This document shows positions 15,057-23,743 of a stretch of 64,000 bases of DNA, piece by piece. The translations under genes were made by a program, and so were the position numbers. The notes below the pieces were generated by a model. The model had not been told where the DNA came from. It made no database searches and was given only the letters and a program-made list of their open reading frames with translations. This stretch comes from Chloroflexota bacterium. Its GTDB lineage: Bacteria > Chloroflexota > Dehalococcoidia > Lucifugimonadales > JADFKI01. The DNA is taken from NCBI GenBank assembly GCA_009840355.1, contig VXNZ01000056.1, positions 62,001 to 126,000 on the forward strand, written 5' to 3'. Positions within the stretch are counted from its first letter, which is position 1. The number at the start of each line of letters is the position of its first letter.

Positions 15057-16658
15057 CTACGGCCGCACCGCCCGCTTCTCCCTCTGCGCCAGCTTGTGCA
15101 GCATTGGCTGCGCGAGCTTGACGAACGTGCACGCCAGGCGGCGTGTCTCGCGCGGGTCTATCAGGTCCACTACATCCCCACGGTAGGCTGCGCGAAAGGG
15201 CGAGCGCAGTTTCAGCAGGCGCTCTTCTATCATCGCGCGGTGTGCCTCCGGGTCGGGCGCGTTCTCGATTTCACGGCGGTACGCAGCCGCCACGCCACCT
15301 TCAATGGGTATGCCGCCCCACTCGCCGGCGGGCCAGCCGAAGCGCAGGTTCAAGCCATCTGGATGCCCTAGGCTGTGCGCCGCGTCCGCTGCCACGCCAT
15401 ACGCCTTGCGGATGTTGAACTCTATCTTCGGCACTTTCGCCTCGGCGCTGGCTATTAGCGCGCGGATGCCGCGTCGCATGGTGGCGATTCGCTCCGCGTG
15501 AGAGCCGAGCATGAAGCCGGGCATGTCCAAGAATATGACGACCGGCAGGTTGAACGCGTCGCACAGGTCAACGAAGTGCGCGTACTTTTCCGCCGCCCAG
15601 CCGTCCATCGCGCCTGCGAGCTTCATCGGGTCGCTGCCTATGATGCCCACGCTGTAGCCGTCGAGCCGGGCGAATCCGGTGATGATTGAACTCGCCCAGT
15701 GGCGGCGCATCTCGAAGAACTCGCCGTTGTCCACGACCAGCTTTATCAATTTGCGCGGGTCGTATCCGCGACGCCTGTTGGGTGGGATGATGTTCAGCAG
15801 CTCTTCGGGACGGCGGTCCGGCGGGTCGCCGGTCTCCACACGCGGCGCTACATCGTTGGTTGTGTTCGGCAGGTAGGATATGAACTTCTTTATCTGATTG
15901 AAGGCATCTTCTTCAGACTCGGCTACATTGTCAACCTGCCCGCTCTCGTGAACATGTCGCTTGTAGCCGCCGAGTTCTTCTTTGTCCATCTGTTCGCCGA
16001 TTGCGCGGCGCACGACGGGCGGTCCGGACGGGAATATCTGCGACTGCTCTTTGACCATGACGGTGAAGTGCGACATCAGCGCGAACGCAGCCGGCGCTCC
16101 CGCGACCGATCCCATAATGCCCGCCGCGACCGGCACGCGCTTCATAAGCTCTACGCCCTTCCACCACAGGTCGCCGCCGGGCAAGCCCATGTGCCCTGCC
16201 GCCTCGTCCGCCTTCGCGCTGTGCCCGACGCCTTCAACGAGCTGGATGTACGGAATGCCGTACTGCGTGGCGAGCGGCTGCGTGAACTGCCGCGAGTGCT
16301 TGCGGACATTGTGCGGGCTGCCGCCGGATATGGTGAAATCGTCGCCGCCGATAGCGACCGGGCGCCCGTCAATCTCGCCAAGCCCCATCACATACGCGCC
16401 GGGCGTGAACTCGACCATATTGCCTTCGTCGTCGAACTCGGCTGCGCCAACCATCGGACCGGCTTCTAGGAAACTTCCGGGGTCAACCATCTTCTCGATG
16501 CGCTCGCGGATGGTGTAGCGTCCGCCGCTGTGCTGTCGTTTCACGCGCTCTGTCCCCCCCAGCTCAGCGGCTAGACTTCGCACGTACTTCATGTCATCGA
16601 TGGCTTGCTCCCACGGCTCGCCGGGCTTCCACATATCGCGGTTCTTGTCGATTGGCAT
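15057..16658 (-). CDS. Acyl-CoA carboxylase, carboxyltransferase subunit (PccB/MccB type)
   Basis: At 533 residues it has both crotonase-fold halves of a biotin-dependent carboxyltransferase. The first half carries YGIPYIQLVEGVGHS and GSVAGAPAAFALMSHF; the second carries RLDGYSVGIIGSDPMKLAGA and VVIFLDMPGFMLGSHAE. Such subunits move CO2 from biotin to an acyl-CoA such as propionyl-, acetyl- or methylcrotonyl-CoA. The ATG at 16658 follows AAAGGA. It closes a minus-strand block with biotin carboxylase, biotinyl protein, a CoA-transferase and BioY. It is distinct from the fused AccDA at 33809, so the cell has two carboxyltransferases. Confidence 0.9.
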   Translation of the reverse strand: MPIDKNRDMWKPGEPWEQAIDDMKYVRSLAAELGGTERVKRQHSGGRYTIRERIEKMVDPGSFLEAGPMVGAAEFDDEGNMVEFTPGAYVMGLGEIDGRPVAIGGDDFTISGGSPHNVRKHSRQFTQPLATQYGIPYIQLVEGVGHSAKADEAAGHMGLPGGDLWWKGVELMKRVPVAAGIMGSVAGAPAAFALMSHFTVMVKEQSQIFPSGPPVVRRAIGEQMDKEELGGYKRHVHESGQVDNVAESEEDAFNQIKKFISYLPNTTNDVAPRVETGDPPDRRPEELLNIIPPNRRRGYDPRKLIKLVVDNGEFFEMRRHWASSIITGFARLDGYSVGIIGSDPMKLAGAMDGWAAEKYAHFVDLCDAFNLPVVIFLDMPGFMLGSHAERIATMRRGIRALIASAEAKVPKIEFNIRKAYGVAADAAHSLGHPDGLNLRFGWPAGEWGGIPIEGGVAAAYRREIENAPDPEAHRAMIEERLLKLRSPFRAAYRGDVVDLIDPRETRRLACTFVKLAQPMLHKLAQREKRAVRP

Positions 16659-16765
16659 ATTCAGTCCTTTCAGTTATCTGCCATACCGGGCAACGTGAAT
16701 AATTTGAAATCGGAGACATGCCCCTATCTTCGCTGCGCTGCGCCGAGAATGACAATTGACGGAGG

Positions 16766-18136
16766 TTACCCCCAGCCCAAGCGGGGCAGCACATCGCCGT
16801 ACCGCGAGAGCGAGCCTATCAGGTCGGTGGTGTACAGACCGGCGACGAAGTCCGGGTGCACCAGCGCCACATGGAGCGCGCCGATGTTTGTCGCCACGCC
16901 GCGCACTTCGGTGGCGTCAAGCGCCTCTTGCATTAGCCATATCGCTTCGTCTCTAGTGTCGCCCCATGATATGAACTTGGCGAGCAGCGGGTCAAAGTAT
17001 GGCGTTACGACATCGCCTTCGCGGAATCCGCTGTCGATGCGCAGGTCGGGCATGGTGGGCAGGCGGAATGTTTCGAGCGTGCCGGGCCAGGGGATGAATG
17101 TGCGCGGGTCTTCGGCGTAGATACGGCACTCGACAGCGTAGCCGTTCAGCAGCACATCGCTTTCGATGGACAGCGGCAGACCCGCTGCGGCGCGGAGCTG
17201 CTGTTCCACGATGTCCACGCCGGTGACCGCTTCCGTGATGCCGTGCTCTACCTGAAGACGCGTGTTCGCTTCGAGGAAGAACGCCGAGTAGCTATCGTCC
17301 ACGAGGAACTCAAATGTGCCCGCGCCGGCATAGTTTGTGGCGCGGGCGGCGTTTTCCGCCCAGCTCACGAGCGATTGGCGCACGGACGGCGGCAGGCTAG
17401 GCGCGGGCGCTTCTTCGATGACCTTTTGATGCCTGCGCTGCGCGGAGCATTCGCGTTCCCACAGATGGCGCGTGTTGCCGAGTTCGTCCGCGATAATTTG
17501 CACTTCGATGTGTCGTGTAGGCTTGACCAGCTTCTCGAAGTACACTAGGTCGCTGCCGAAAGCGCGGAGTGCGGTCGAGCTGGCGCGTAGAACTGCGTCG
17601 TGCAGCCGGTCCGGGTGTTCCACCATCTGCATGCCGATGCCGCCGCCGCCGTCGTTCGCCTTGACCATCAGCGGAAACCCTATCTCCGCGGCGCCGGCGT
17701 CCACGCTTGCCGAGTCAGCCGCATTGACATTGACGCCGGGCAGCACTGGCACGCCGAGCGAGTCCATCTTCTCGCGCGCCTGCCACTTGTCCGCCATCAG
17801 CCGCGCGAGTTCCGGTCGGGGACCTATGAAGACGACGCCGTGCTTCGCGCACTGATTGGTGAGCGCGTATGATTCGGACAGAAAGCCGTAGCCGGGATGG
17901 ATGGCGTCCGCACCGCTCTTGAGCGCAATCTCGACAATCGCCTCGGCATCGAGGTACGACCCGGCGGGCGTCTCGCGCTCCGGCAGTTCGTATGCCTCGT
18001 CCGCGAGTTCGGCATGCAGCGGCATGCCTTCCGCAGATGTATAGACCGCGACCGCGCTCACGCCGATATTGCGGCACGTCTGTATGATGCGACAGGCAAT
18101 CTCGCCCCGATTCGCAATGAGAACTTTGCCGAACAC
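16766..18136 (-). CDS. accC: Biotin carboxylase subunit
   Basis: A 456-residue ATP-grasp enzyme that carboxylates biotin with bicarbonate and ATP. It starts FGKVLIANRGEIACRI, has HPGYGFLSES (about 89-98), the Gly-rich ATP loop KANDGGGGIGM, the E-R-E-C-S segment, and FFLEANTRLQVEHGITE with the catalytic Glu/Asn/Arg. Length matches stand-alone AccC, without a fused biotinyl domain; that domain is the separate protein encoded 7 bp upstream. The symbol refers to the family; its natural target is probably the carboxyltransferase at 15057. Confidence 0.92.
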   Translation of the reverse strand: MFGKVLIANRGEIACRIIQTCRNIGVSAVAVYTSAEGMPLHAELADEAYELPERETPAGSYLDAEAIVEIALKSGADAIHPGYGFLSESYALTNQCAKHGVVFIGPRPELARLMADKWQAREKMDSLGVPVLPGVNVNAADSASVDAGAAEIGFPLMVKANDGGGGIGMQMVEHPDRLHDAVLRASSTALRAFGSDLVYFEKLVKPTRHIEVQIIADELGNTRHLWERECSAQRRHQKVIEEAPAPSLPPSVRQSLVSWAENAARATNYAGAGTFEFLVDDSYSAFFLEANTRLQVEHGITEAVTGVDIVEQQLRAAAGLPLSIESDVLLNGYAVECRIYAEDPRTFIPWPGTLETFRLPTMPDLRIDSGFREGDVVTPYFDPLLAKFISWGDTRDEAIWLMQEALDATEVRGVATNIGALHVALVHPDFVAGLYTTDLIGSLSRYGDVLPRLGWG

Positions 18137-18143
18137 TGCCCGC

Positions 18144-18365
18144 TCACTCCTCGAGAATCAGCATCACATCGTCTTGCGATATGTTCTGGTTGTTACGAAC
18201 GCGAATCTCTTTGACCACGCCGTCGTAGTCGGAAAGAATCTCGTTCTCCATCTTCATGGATTCGATGACGACCAACACATCGCCGAACTCGACGGTATCG
18301 CCGACCGACACGCTTATTTCAACTATGACTCCGGTTATCGGTGATTCGACTGGTATATCTGCCAA
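18144..18365 (-). CDS. Biotin carboxyl carrier (biotinyl domain) protein
   Basis: A minimal 73-residue lipoyl/biotinyl domain with the biotinylation motif ESMKME, Lys38 being the acceptor. It has only the swinging domain: no Pro/Ala linker and no N-terminal region of the usual 150-residue AccB. It starts with ATG at 18365 and ends 7 bp before the biotin carboxylase, which indicates co-translation. It shuttles carboxybiotin between the carboxylase and carboxyltransferase active sites. Confidence 0.9.
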   Translation of the reverse strand: MADIPVESPITGVIVEISVSVGDTVEFGDVLVVIESMKMENEILSDYDGVVKEIRVRNNQNISQDDVMLILEE

Positions 18366-18483
18366 CCCACTTTCACCTCGTTAAGAAAATTGCACCTGCC
18401 AGTTTATCAAGATTGTAGAAGGGATTCACCCTAACAAGTCCTGTGTATGCTGTTAGTTGCTGGCAATTGCTGCCAATTGCCAA

Positions 18484-20961
18484 CTATTCGCTGCCCAATA
18501 ATTCGTCAAGTATGTATTCGTTGTGCGCTCCCAGACGCGCGGATGGTCGCCAGTTTTGCTTGGGCAGCCCGTCCGTGATGATAGCCTGCCCCGGGTATGT
18601 TTTGCGTCCTATGTCCGGCTCGTCCAAGGATACGAAGAAGTCACGCGCTCTCAGGTGCGGGTCTGCGAGCATGTCCACGCTGCGATGCACCGCGCCGGCC
18701 GGGACGCCTGCCGCTTGAAGCGCGTTCATCGCTTCTACGGCATCGCGGGCGCTTGTCCACGCGGCTATGATGTCGTCCAGCGCGGCTTCGTTAGCCTTGC
18801 GCGCCGCTTCATCACGGAAGCGCGCGTCGTTCGCTAAGTCGGTATCGGCAATCACTTCGCATAGCGCCGCCCACTGCTCTTCGCATGTTATGGCAATGGC
18901 AAGCCATCTGTCATCACCGCGGCAGGGGTAAACGCCGTGCGGCGCGTACTTGTGGTGCTTGTTGCCCTTGCGCGGCGGTTGTGCGCCGGTGCGGGAATGT
19001 GCGCCGATAAACTCGCCTATCTGACATACGGGACCTTCCGCAAGCGCGATGTCGATGAACTGCCCCTGTCCTGTTGCCGTGCGGTGTCGCAGCGCAGTCA
19101 TTATAGCAGCAGCCGAGTTCATCCCGGCGACCGGGTCCGGATACGCGATGCCCGATGTCATCGGCATTTCGCCATCGTAGCCCATCAGGCTGGGGATGCC
19201 GGTGATGGATTCGACGGATGTGCCGTACGCGGGGAACTCCGCCGCCGCGCCTTCCGAGCCGTAGCCGGATATGGAGCAGAGAATGATGTCCGGCCGCACC
19301 TGCCGCAGTGAATCGTAGTCCAGCCGGAAGTTACGCATCACATGCGGACGGAAGCTCTCGATTACGATGTCGGACACGGCGGCGAGTTCCAAGAACGCGT
19401 CCCTACCCTCCGGCAAGTCCAGACGCAACGCGAGACTGTCTTTGTTGCGATTGTGCTTATTGTCCACGCCGCGCGTGCGGTCGATAGGCACACGCGGATC
19501 CCACACCTTGACCACATGCGCGCCATAATCGCCCAGAATCCGCGCCACCAGGGGGCCCGCCCAGACGCGCGTCAGGTCTATCACGCGAATTCCGGACAGC
19601 AAGCCGCGCTGTGCTATGCGCTCTTGCAGCGCCATCGCTATTGGAGAATTGCCGTGCCGACGGGCGGCGTCGGACGGCATGCTTAGCGTACTTTGCGCGG
19701 GCGAATCATCGGTATATTCAGGTGGTGCATTGTCCGGCGAGTCGTCCGTGAGAGTAGGCTTTGCCGGCGATGCGGGCGGCGCAGTATTCGGCGGATTGTG
19801 CTGCCCTAGCAACGGCGCGGGCTTGAATTGCGGTGGCGTAGCGCTCATGTGGAAGGGAAAGCGAGGGAATGTCAGCCTGCCGCCTTGCGGATGAGCGAAT
19901 TCGGCGAACAGACCGCGATAATTGTACTGGCTGTCTTGCAGTGTTTCCGACAGGTCGAATACGGGGGATGCCGGCACGGAATACACACCTGCCGCTAGTT
20001 CGACAATTTCCTGCCGCGTCTTGTCGGCGCACCATTCGAGAAGTATCTCGTCGATCTCGTCGGCGGCGTCCTTGAGGCTTGTGAATGCGGCGAAGCGCGG
20101 GTCGATGAGCAAGTCTTCGCGGCCTATCATGGCACAAACATAGTCCCACTGGTGCGCGGCGGACGCGGAGAATGTGATATAGCCATCTTTGCAGGGCAGC
20201 GTGGTTATCGGGTACCCGCCGGTGCGCCGTCCCGTTGCCAGCCGCACGCCGGCCCGCTTGCGGATGATGCCGTCGTACTCGTGCGAGACGAATGTGAATT
20301 GGTGCAGCGCGCCCAATGCCTCCATTTCCGACACTTCGACGGGCTGTCCCTTGCCCGTGATTTCGCGCGCGAGCAGGGCGAGCATCAAGCCGGCGTAGCC
20401 TTTGAGCGCGGTCAGACGCTGCGCCTGATAGCCGGGCAGCATCAGCGGCTCGCGGGTCTCTTCGCCGCTCAGGTACAGGTAGCCGCCGAGCGCAAGGCTG
20501 ACAATCGGCGTGGATTGCCAGTCGGCGTATGGACCGGTCAAGCCGAATGGCGTCAGCGACAGGTTGACCAGCAGCGGGTTGAGCGCCTGCAATGTCGCCG
20601 CGTCGATGCCCAGAGATTGGCGTGTGCGCGGCTGCCAGTCGTCTATCAGCACATCGGCATTTGCCGCCAAATCGAGCAGCACAGCCATGCCGTCCGCGCT
20701 CTGCCAGTCGAGCAAGACGCTTTCCTTGCCCATGTTGTCATACAGGAACAGCGCGCCGGATTCGGGCGCATAGCAGTCGGGCAATTGTGGCTGCGCGTAG
20801 CGTGTCCAGCTGCCGCGCGGCGGGCGTTCGACCTTGATGACGCGTGCGCCGAATGCCGCGAGCATGCGCCCGCAGAACGCCCCTGCGACAGATTCCGCAA
20901 CCTCGATTACGGTGAGATCGGCTAGGGGCAGGACGCCGGATGATGCCGCTTCGTTGCTCAT
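18484..20961 (-). CDS. Double CaiB/BaiF (family III) CoA-transferase
   Basis: The 825-residue protein is a fusion of two CaiB/BaiF domains (about 1-385 and 435-825) joined by a linker rich in Pro, Ser, Thr and Asp (about 388-425). The C-terminal half keeps the IRVIDLTRVWAGP opening and YPDPVAGM, whose Asp is the expected acyl-carrying residue. The equivalent point of the N-terminal half (PGYQAQRLTALKGYAG) lacks the Asp, so probably only one site is catalytic. Family III enzymes exchange CoA between carboxylic acids. It starts 12 bp after bioY, within the biotin block, so it may make the acyl-CoA that is then carboxylated (inference). Confidence 0.88.
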   Translation of the reverse strand: MSNEAASSGVLPLADLTVIEVAESVAGAFCGRMLAAFGARVIKVERPPRGSWTRYAQPQLPDCYAPESGALFLYDNMGKESVLLDWQSADGMAVLLDLAANADVLIDDWQPRTRQSLGIDAATLQALNPLLVNLSLTPFGLTGPYADWQSTPIVSLALGGYLYLSGEETREPLMLPGYQAQRLTALKGYAGLMLALLAREITGKGQPVEVSEMEALGALHQFTFVSHEYDGIIRKRAGVRLATGRRTGGYPITTLPCKDGYITFSASAAHQWDYVCAMIGREDLLIDPRFAAFTSLKDAADEIDEILLEWCADKTRQEIVELAAGVYSVPASPVFDLSETLQDSQYNYRGLFAEFAHPQGGRLTFPRFPFHMSATPPQFKPAPLLGQHNPPNTAPPASPAKPTLTDDSPDNAPPEYTDDSPAQSTLSMPSDAARRHGNSPIAMALQERIAQRGLLSGIRVIDLTRVWAGPLVARILGDYGAHVVKVWDPRVPIDRTRGVDNKHNRNKDSLALRLDLPEGRDAFLELAAVSDIVIESFRPHVMRNFRLDYDSLRQVRPDIILCSISGYGSEGAAAEFPAYGTSVESITGIPSLMGYDGEMPMTSGIAYPDPVAGMNSAAAIMTALRHRTATGQGQFIDIALAEGPVCQIGEFIGAHSRTGAQPPRKGNKHHKYAPHGVYPCRGDDRWLAIAITCEEQWAALCEVIADTDLANDARFRDEAARKANEAALDDIIAAWTSARDAVEAMNALQAAGVPAGAVHRSVDMLADPHLRARDFFVSLDEPDIGRKTYPGQAIITDGLPKQNWRPSARLGAHNEYILDELLGSE

Positions 20962-20973
20962 TGCCTGCCGGCT

Positions 20974-21642
20974 TTAGTCCCTCGACCTGTTGCGGTGATC
21001 GGCAACAGCCCAGCCTGCGCTGATGACGATGGACGAGAGCATGAGCTTGACCAGATCGCCGGGGATGAACGGGTACACCGCGCCGGAGAACAGCTCGCCT
21101 TGCGCGGGCCAGCCGAAGTCGAAGATGGACAGCCATATCAGCGCGGGGACGTATATCCACAGGTTGCCGAGCAGCATCGCCCACAGCCCTTTGCCGCGAA
21201 TCCAGCCGCGCTCGGACATGAAGCCGATAATTGGCACTGCCGTGATGAAGCCGATGAGGTAGCCGCCCGTAACGCCCGCGATCGAGCTCAAGCCTCTGGC
21301 GGTGTCCCACGACAGATCGGGATTGGCGAACATCGGCGCGCCCACCATGCCAAGCAGGTAGTACACAATGATTGCCCCCAAGCCCCAGCGCCAGCCGAGA
21401 AAGCCGCCCATCATCAGGACGCCAGCCGTCTGGAATGTGATAGGCACGGGGTTGTCGGGCAAGTAGAAGTGCAGCTTACCGCAGATTGCGAGAACGACTA
21501 CCGCCGCCAGCGCCAACAGCGCGCGCTGAACGGTCGTTAACGAAGGAAACAGCGCATCCATCAGCGACGGATTACGCGTACCGATAAGAGCCTCGCCCGA
21601 CTCGCGAGCAAGCGATGGCGCCGTGCTTATGTCTCTCTGCAT
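20974..21642 (-). CDS. bioY: BioY-like biotin transporter (ECF S component)
   Basis: A 222-residue membrane protein with about six helices. The stretch FYLPDNPVPITFQTAGVLM (about 63-81) and the later GYLIGFITAVPIIGF are characteristic of BioY, the substrate-binding subunit of energy-coupling-factor biotin transporters. AGGAGG ten bases before the ATG at 21642 decides the start; a longer frame exists but has no such signal. No EcfA/T genes are in the window, so it may use a shared energising module or work alone. Leading a block of biotin enzymes, it supplies their cofactor. Confidence 0.85.
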   Translation of the reverse strand: MQRDISTAPSLARESGEALIGTRNPSLMDALFPSLTTVQRALLALAAVVVLAICGKLHFYLPDNPVPITFQTAGVLMMGGFLGWRWGLGAIIVYYLLGMVGAPMFANPDLSWDTARGLSSIAGVTGGYLIGFITAVPIIGFMSERGWIRGKGLWAMLLGNLWIYVPALIWLSIFDFGWPAQGELFSGAVYPFIPGDLVKLMLSSIVISAGWAVADHRNRSRD

Positions 21643-21838
21643 AAAGAACCCGCCTCCTGCGTAGAATGCGTGATTGGCGTTGTTGTGCGCGATGTCGGCG
21701 ATTTTGGTTACCACGTGATTGCGCAGCCGCGATTGCCGACAGTGACTCTCAATAGCCCGCGCCGATGGTAGCAACGCGGCGTGGCGGTGTCAAGGAAGCG
21801 ATGCTTTGGACGGTCCCTTGCTTTGCGGCGCTGTCACC

Positions 21839-22041
21839 TAGGTTCTGTGGACATTTGACCAGATACGCTTATCATGTCATTCCGAACGCAGTTTCCTTGT
21901 CATTCCGAACGCAGTGAGGAATCTAAAGCCTGTCCCTGCGAAGGCAGGGATCGTTGCATACAAGCCTATTTTCGACTCTGGATTTCTCGCTTCGCTCGAA
22001 ATGACAAATTAGAGCCATCGTCGAAATATCCACAGAGCCTA
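21839..22041. mobile_element. MITE-like element A4 ending in a stop codon
   Basis: Ends TAGGTTCTGTGGACATTT (21839-21856) and AAATATCCACAGAGCCTA (22024-22041) are inverted repeats of the A family. Inside are two tandem pieces with CATTCCGAACGCAG, a CCCTGCGAAGGCAGGG hairpin and TTTCTCGCTTCGCTCGAAAT. The terminal CTA at 22039-22041 is the TAG stop codon of the adjacent dehydrogenase gene. Confidence 0.75.
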
Positions 22042-23004
22042 ATACCACTTGCTCTTGTCCACTACATTTTGCAACCCTTCGCCGGCTAGGAAACGGCGCG
22101 CGTTGTCGAGGATAATCTCGAAGCGCCTTTCGGGGATGTTGCCGGCGTCCCGGACTGCGACGTGCGGCGTCATTAACACGTTCGGCAATCCCCAGAGCTT
22201 GTGGTCGGAGGGCAGCGGCTCTTGCTCGAACACATCCAAGCCCGCGCCTGCTATGACGCCGTTCTCGATGGCATCCGCGAGGTCGTCTATCTTACACACC
22301 ATGCCACGCCCGATGTTGATGAAGTAGGCGGTGCTCTTCATCAGGCTGAAGCGGGCGGCATTGAAGGTGAACTCGGTTTCGGGCGTGTGTGGCACTGTGG
22401 TAATCACGAAGTCCGCTCTTGGCAGCACGGCGTCCAGCTCGTCGGGCGTATGGAACTCGACATACGGCAGGTCGAACTCTCGTCGCGGCTCGATGCCGAT
22501 GACCTCCATGCCAAACTCGTTGCATAGCCGCGCCGTCTCGTGCCCGATGCCGCCAACGCCATTGATGAGCGCGACTGCGCCGGCGAGGTCGATGTACGGC
22601 GACTTGCGCGCGTCCTTGTCCCACTCTCTGCGCCGCTGAGCATCCATGTACCAGGGCAGCCCGCGCGACAGCGCCAGCAGGAACATCAGTATATGGTGCG
22701 ATATGTGGTCGAAGTATATGCCACGAGGGTTGCATATCGTTAACGGATGCTCTATCAGTTCCGGATAGTAGTAGCCGTAGAAGGGGCCAGCGTCAGGGTT
22801 CTGCACCCAGCTCAGCTTCTCGGCGACCTTCAGCGCGTCGGGCGAGACCCAGCCATACACGCCATCGGCGTCGCGTATCGCCTCCATCGCCTCTTCGTCC
22901 GTCTCCGGCGAGGCGACCTCCCAATCGGCTTCGGTGTCCGCGAGTCGGGCGGCGAACATTCGCCTGTCATCGTCCTGTGGGGGCAGGAACACGAACTTGG
23001 GCAT
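22039..23004 (-). CDS. D-isomer-specific 2-hydroxyacid dehydrogenase
   Basis: A 321-residue NAD-dependent enzyme. The Rossmann motif is GVGGIG with Glu downstream (MEVIGIEPRR), the catalytic Arg lies in FINIGRGMV, Glu in GLDVFEQEPLP, and His in MTPHVAV. It should interconvert a 2-hydroxy acid and a 2-keto acid; substrate unknown. GGAGG precedes the ATG at 23004 by eight bases; an ATG at 23019 overlaps that site and is rejected. The TAG stop lies in the end of MITE A4. Confidence 0.88.
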   Translation of the reverse strand: MPKFVFLPPQDDDRRMFAARLADTEADWEVASPETDEEAMEAIRDADGVYGWVSPDALKVAEKLSWVQNPDAGPFYGYYYPELIEHPLTICNPRGIYFDHISHHILMFLLALSRGLPWYMDAQRRREWDKDARKSPYIDLAGAVALINGVGGIGHETARLCNEFGMEVIGIEPRREFDLPYVEFHTPDELDAVLPRADFVITTVPHTPETEFTFNAARFSLMKSTAYFINIGRGMVCKIDDLADAIENGVIAGAGLDVFEQEPLPSDHKLWGLPNVLMTPHVAVRDAGNIPERRFEIILDNARRFLAGEGLQNVVDKSKWY

Positions 23005-23038
23005 TTTCTTTTCCTCCATTCAGGTTTATGCATGTGAA

Positions 23039-23061
23039 AACCCGCCAGCGTTTGGCGGGTT
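23039..23061 (-). terminator. Rho-independent terminator of the upstream 23088-23720 gene
   Basis: On the minus strand AACCCGCCAA, loop ACGC, TGGCGGGTT forms a strong GC-rich stem followed by TTTTC. It lies after the stop of the membrane/coiled-coil gene and before the dehydrogenase start. Confidence 0.75.
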
Positions 23062-23087
23062 CTCGGTTTATCGAGCGTGGCAGGTCG

Positions 23088-23720
23088 TTACTCGCCGTTC
23101 CGTCCTCGTTCCAGTTCCGCGATGCGTGCTTTCAGGATTTCGATTTCAGCATCCCTTTCGGCGTGTCCTTCGGCTCTGCCCTGCTCCCTGCTTAGGACTA
23201 TTCCCTTCTCTATGCCGCGCGCTATGCCTTCCTCTATGCCCCGAGCTACACTATCTTCTATACCTTTACTTAGGCTTTTCTCTATTGCCCTGTCCCTACT
23301 TTTCTCTTCCAATATGGATTTGGTCTGAGATTCAAGCTCAGCTTTCTCCTGAGCGGCGAGGCGTCTGCGACGAGCGCCAACCGTGTTGTCCCACATGTAT
23401 CCAAGCACTGTAACCACCCCTTCCAGCCATTTCAGAAGAGCGAATGACAAAATAGCTGACACCGACGCCGCTAACACGACGGCAGTCGCCAATTCCCTGT
23501 CCAGTGCTTGTATTTTGCCATCGCTCCATCTATAAATCAAGAACGACGACAACCCTACCGTAATCGCGCTGAATGCGGTGAACCAGTCCGAACGCACGCT
23601 GAACGGGGAGACCATGCCTTCGCCCGCGCCCGGCTCGCTACGCGTTCTCTCATAGAACTCTATGCACGCCGGAATGATGTAGCCAAGTGCGAAAGCTATG
23701 ACCGCGAGAACTATCAGCAT
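23088..23720 (-). CDS. Membrane protein with charged coiled-coil tail, unknown function
   Basis: A 210-residue protein with an N-terminal helix (1-19), two more hydrophobic helices (about 47-63 and 76-103) and a highly charged C-terminal half built on repeats of xxxGIExGIARGIEKGI and EQGRAEG. The tail is almost certainly a long helix or coiled coil. It shares its architecture with the protein at 38333-38824, so it belongs to a small local family. Family not recognised; comparable charged tails occur on Rpn-type and Uma2-type proteins, but none of those catalytic domains is present. A clear terminator follows. Confidence 0.65.
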   Translation of the reverse strand: MLIVLAVIAFALGYIIPACIEFYERTRSEPGAGEGMVSPFSVRSDWFTAFSAITVGLSSFLIYRWSDGKIQALDRELATAVVLAASVSAILSFALLKWLEGVVTVLGYMWDNTVGARRRRLAAQEKAELESQTKSILEEKSRDRAIEKSLSKGIEDSVARGIEEGIARGIEKGIVLSREQGRAEGHAERDAEIEILKARIAELERGRNGE

Positions 23721-23743
23721 TTCTATGGCTGCCGCCCATCCCC

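Noticed and set aside
15699-16469. Long plus-strand frame opposite the carboxyltransferase gene
   Set aside because: It is antisense to a well-conserved gene and its composition is typical of a shadow frame.
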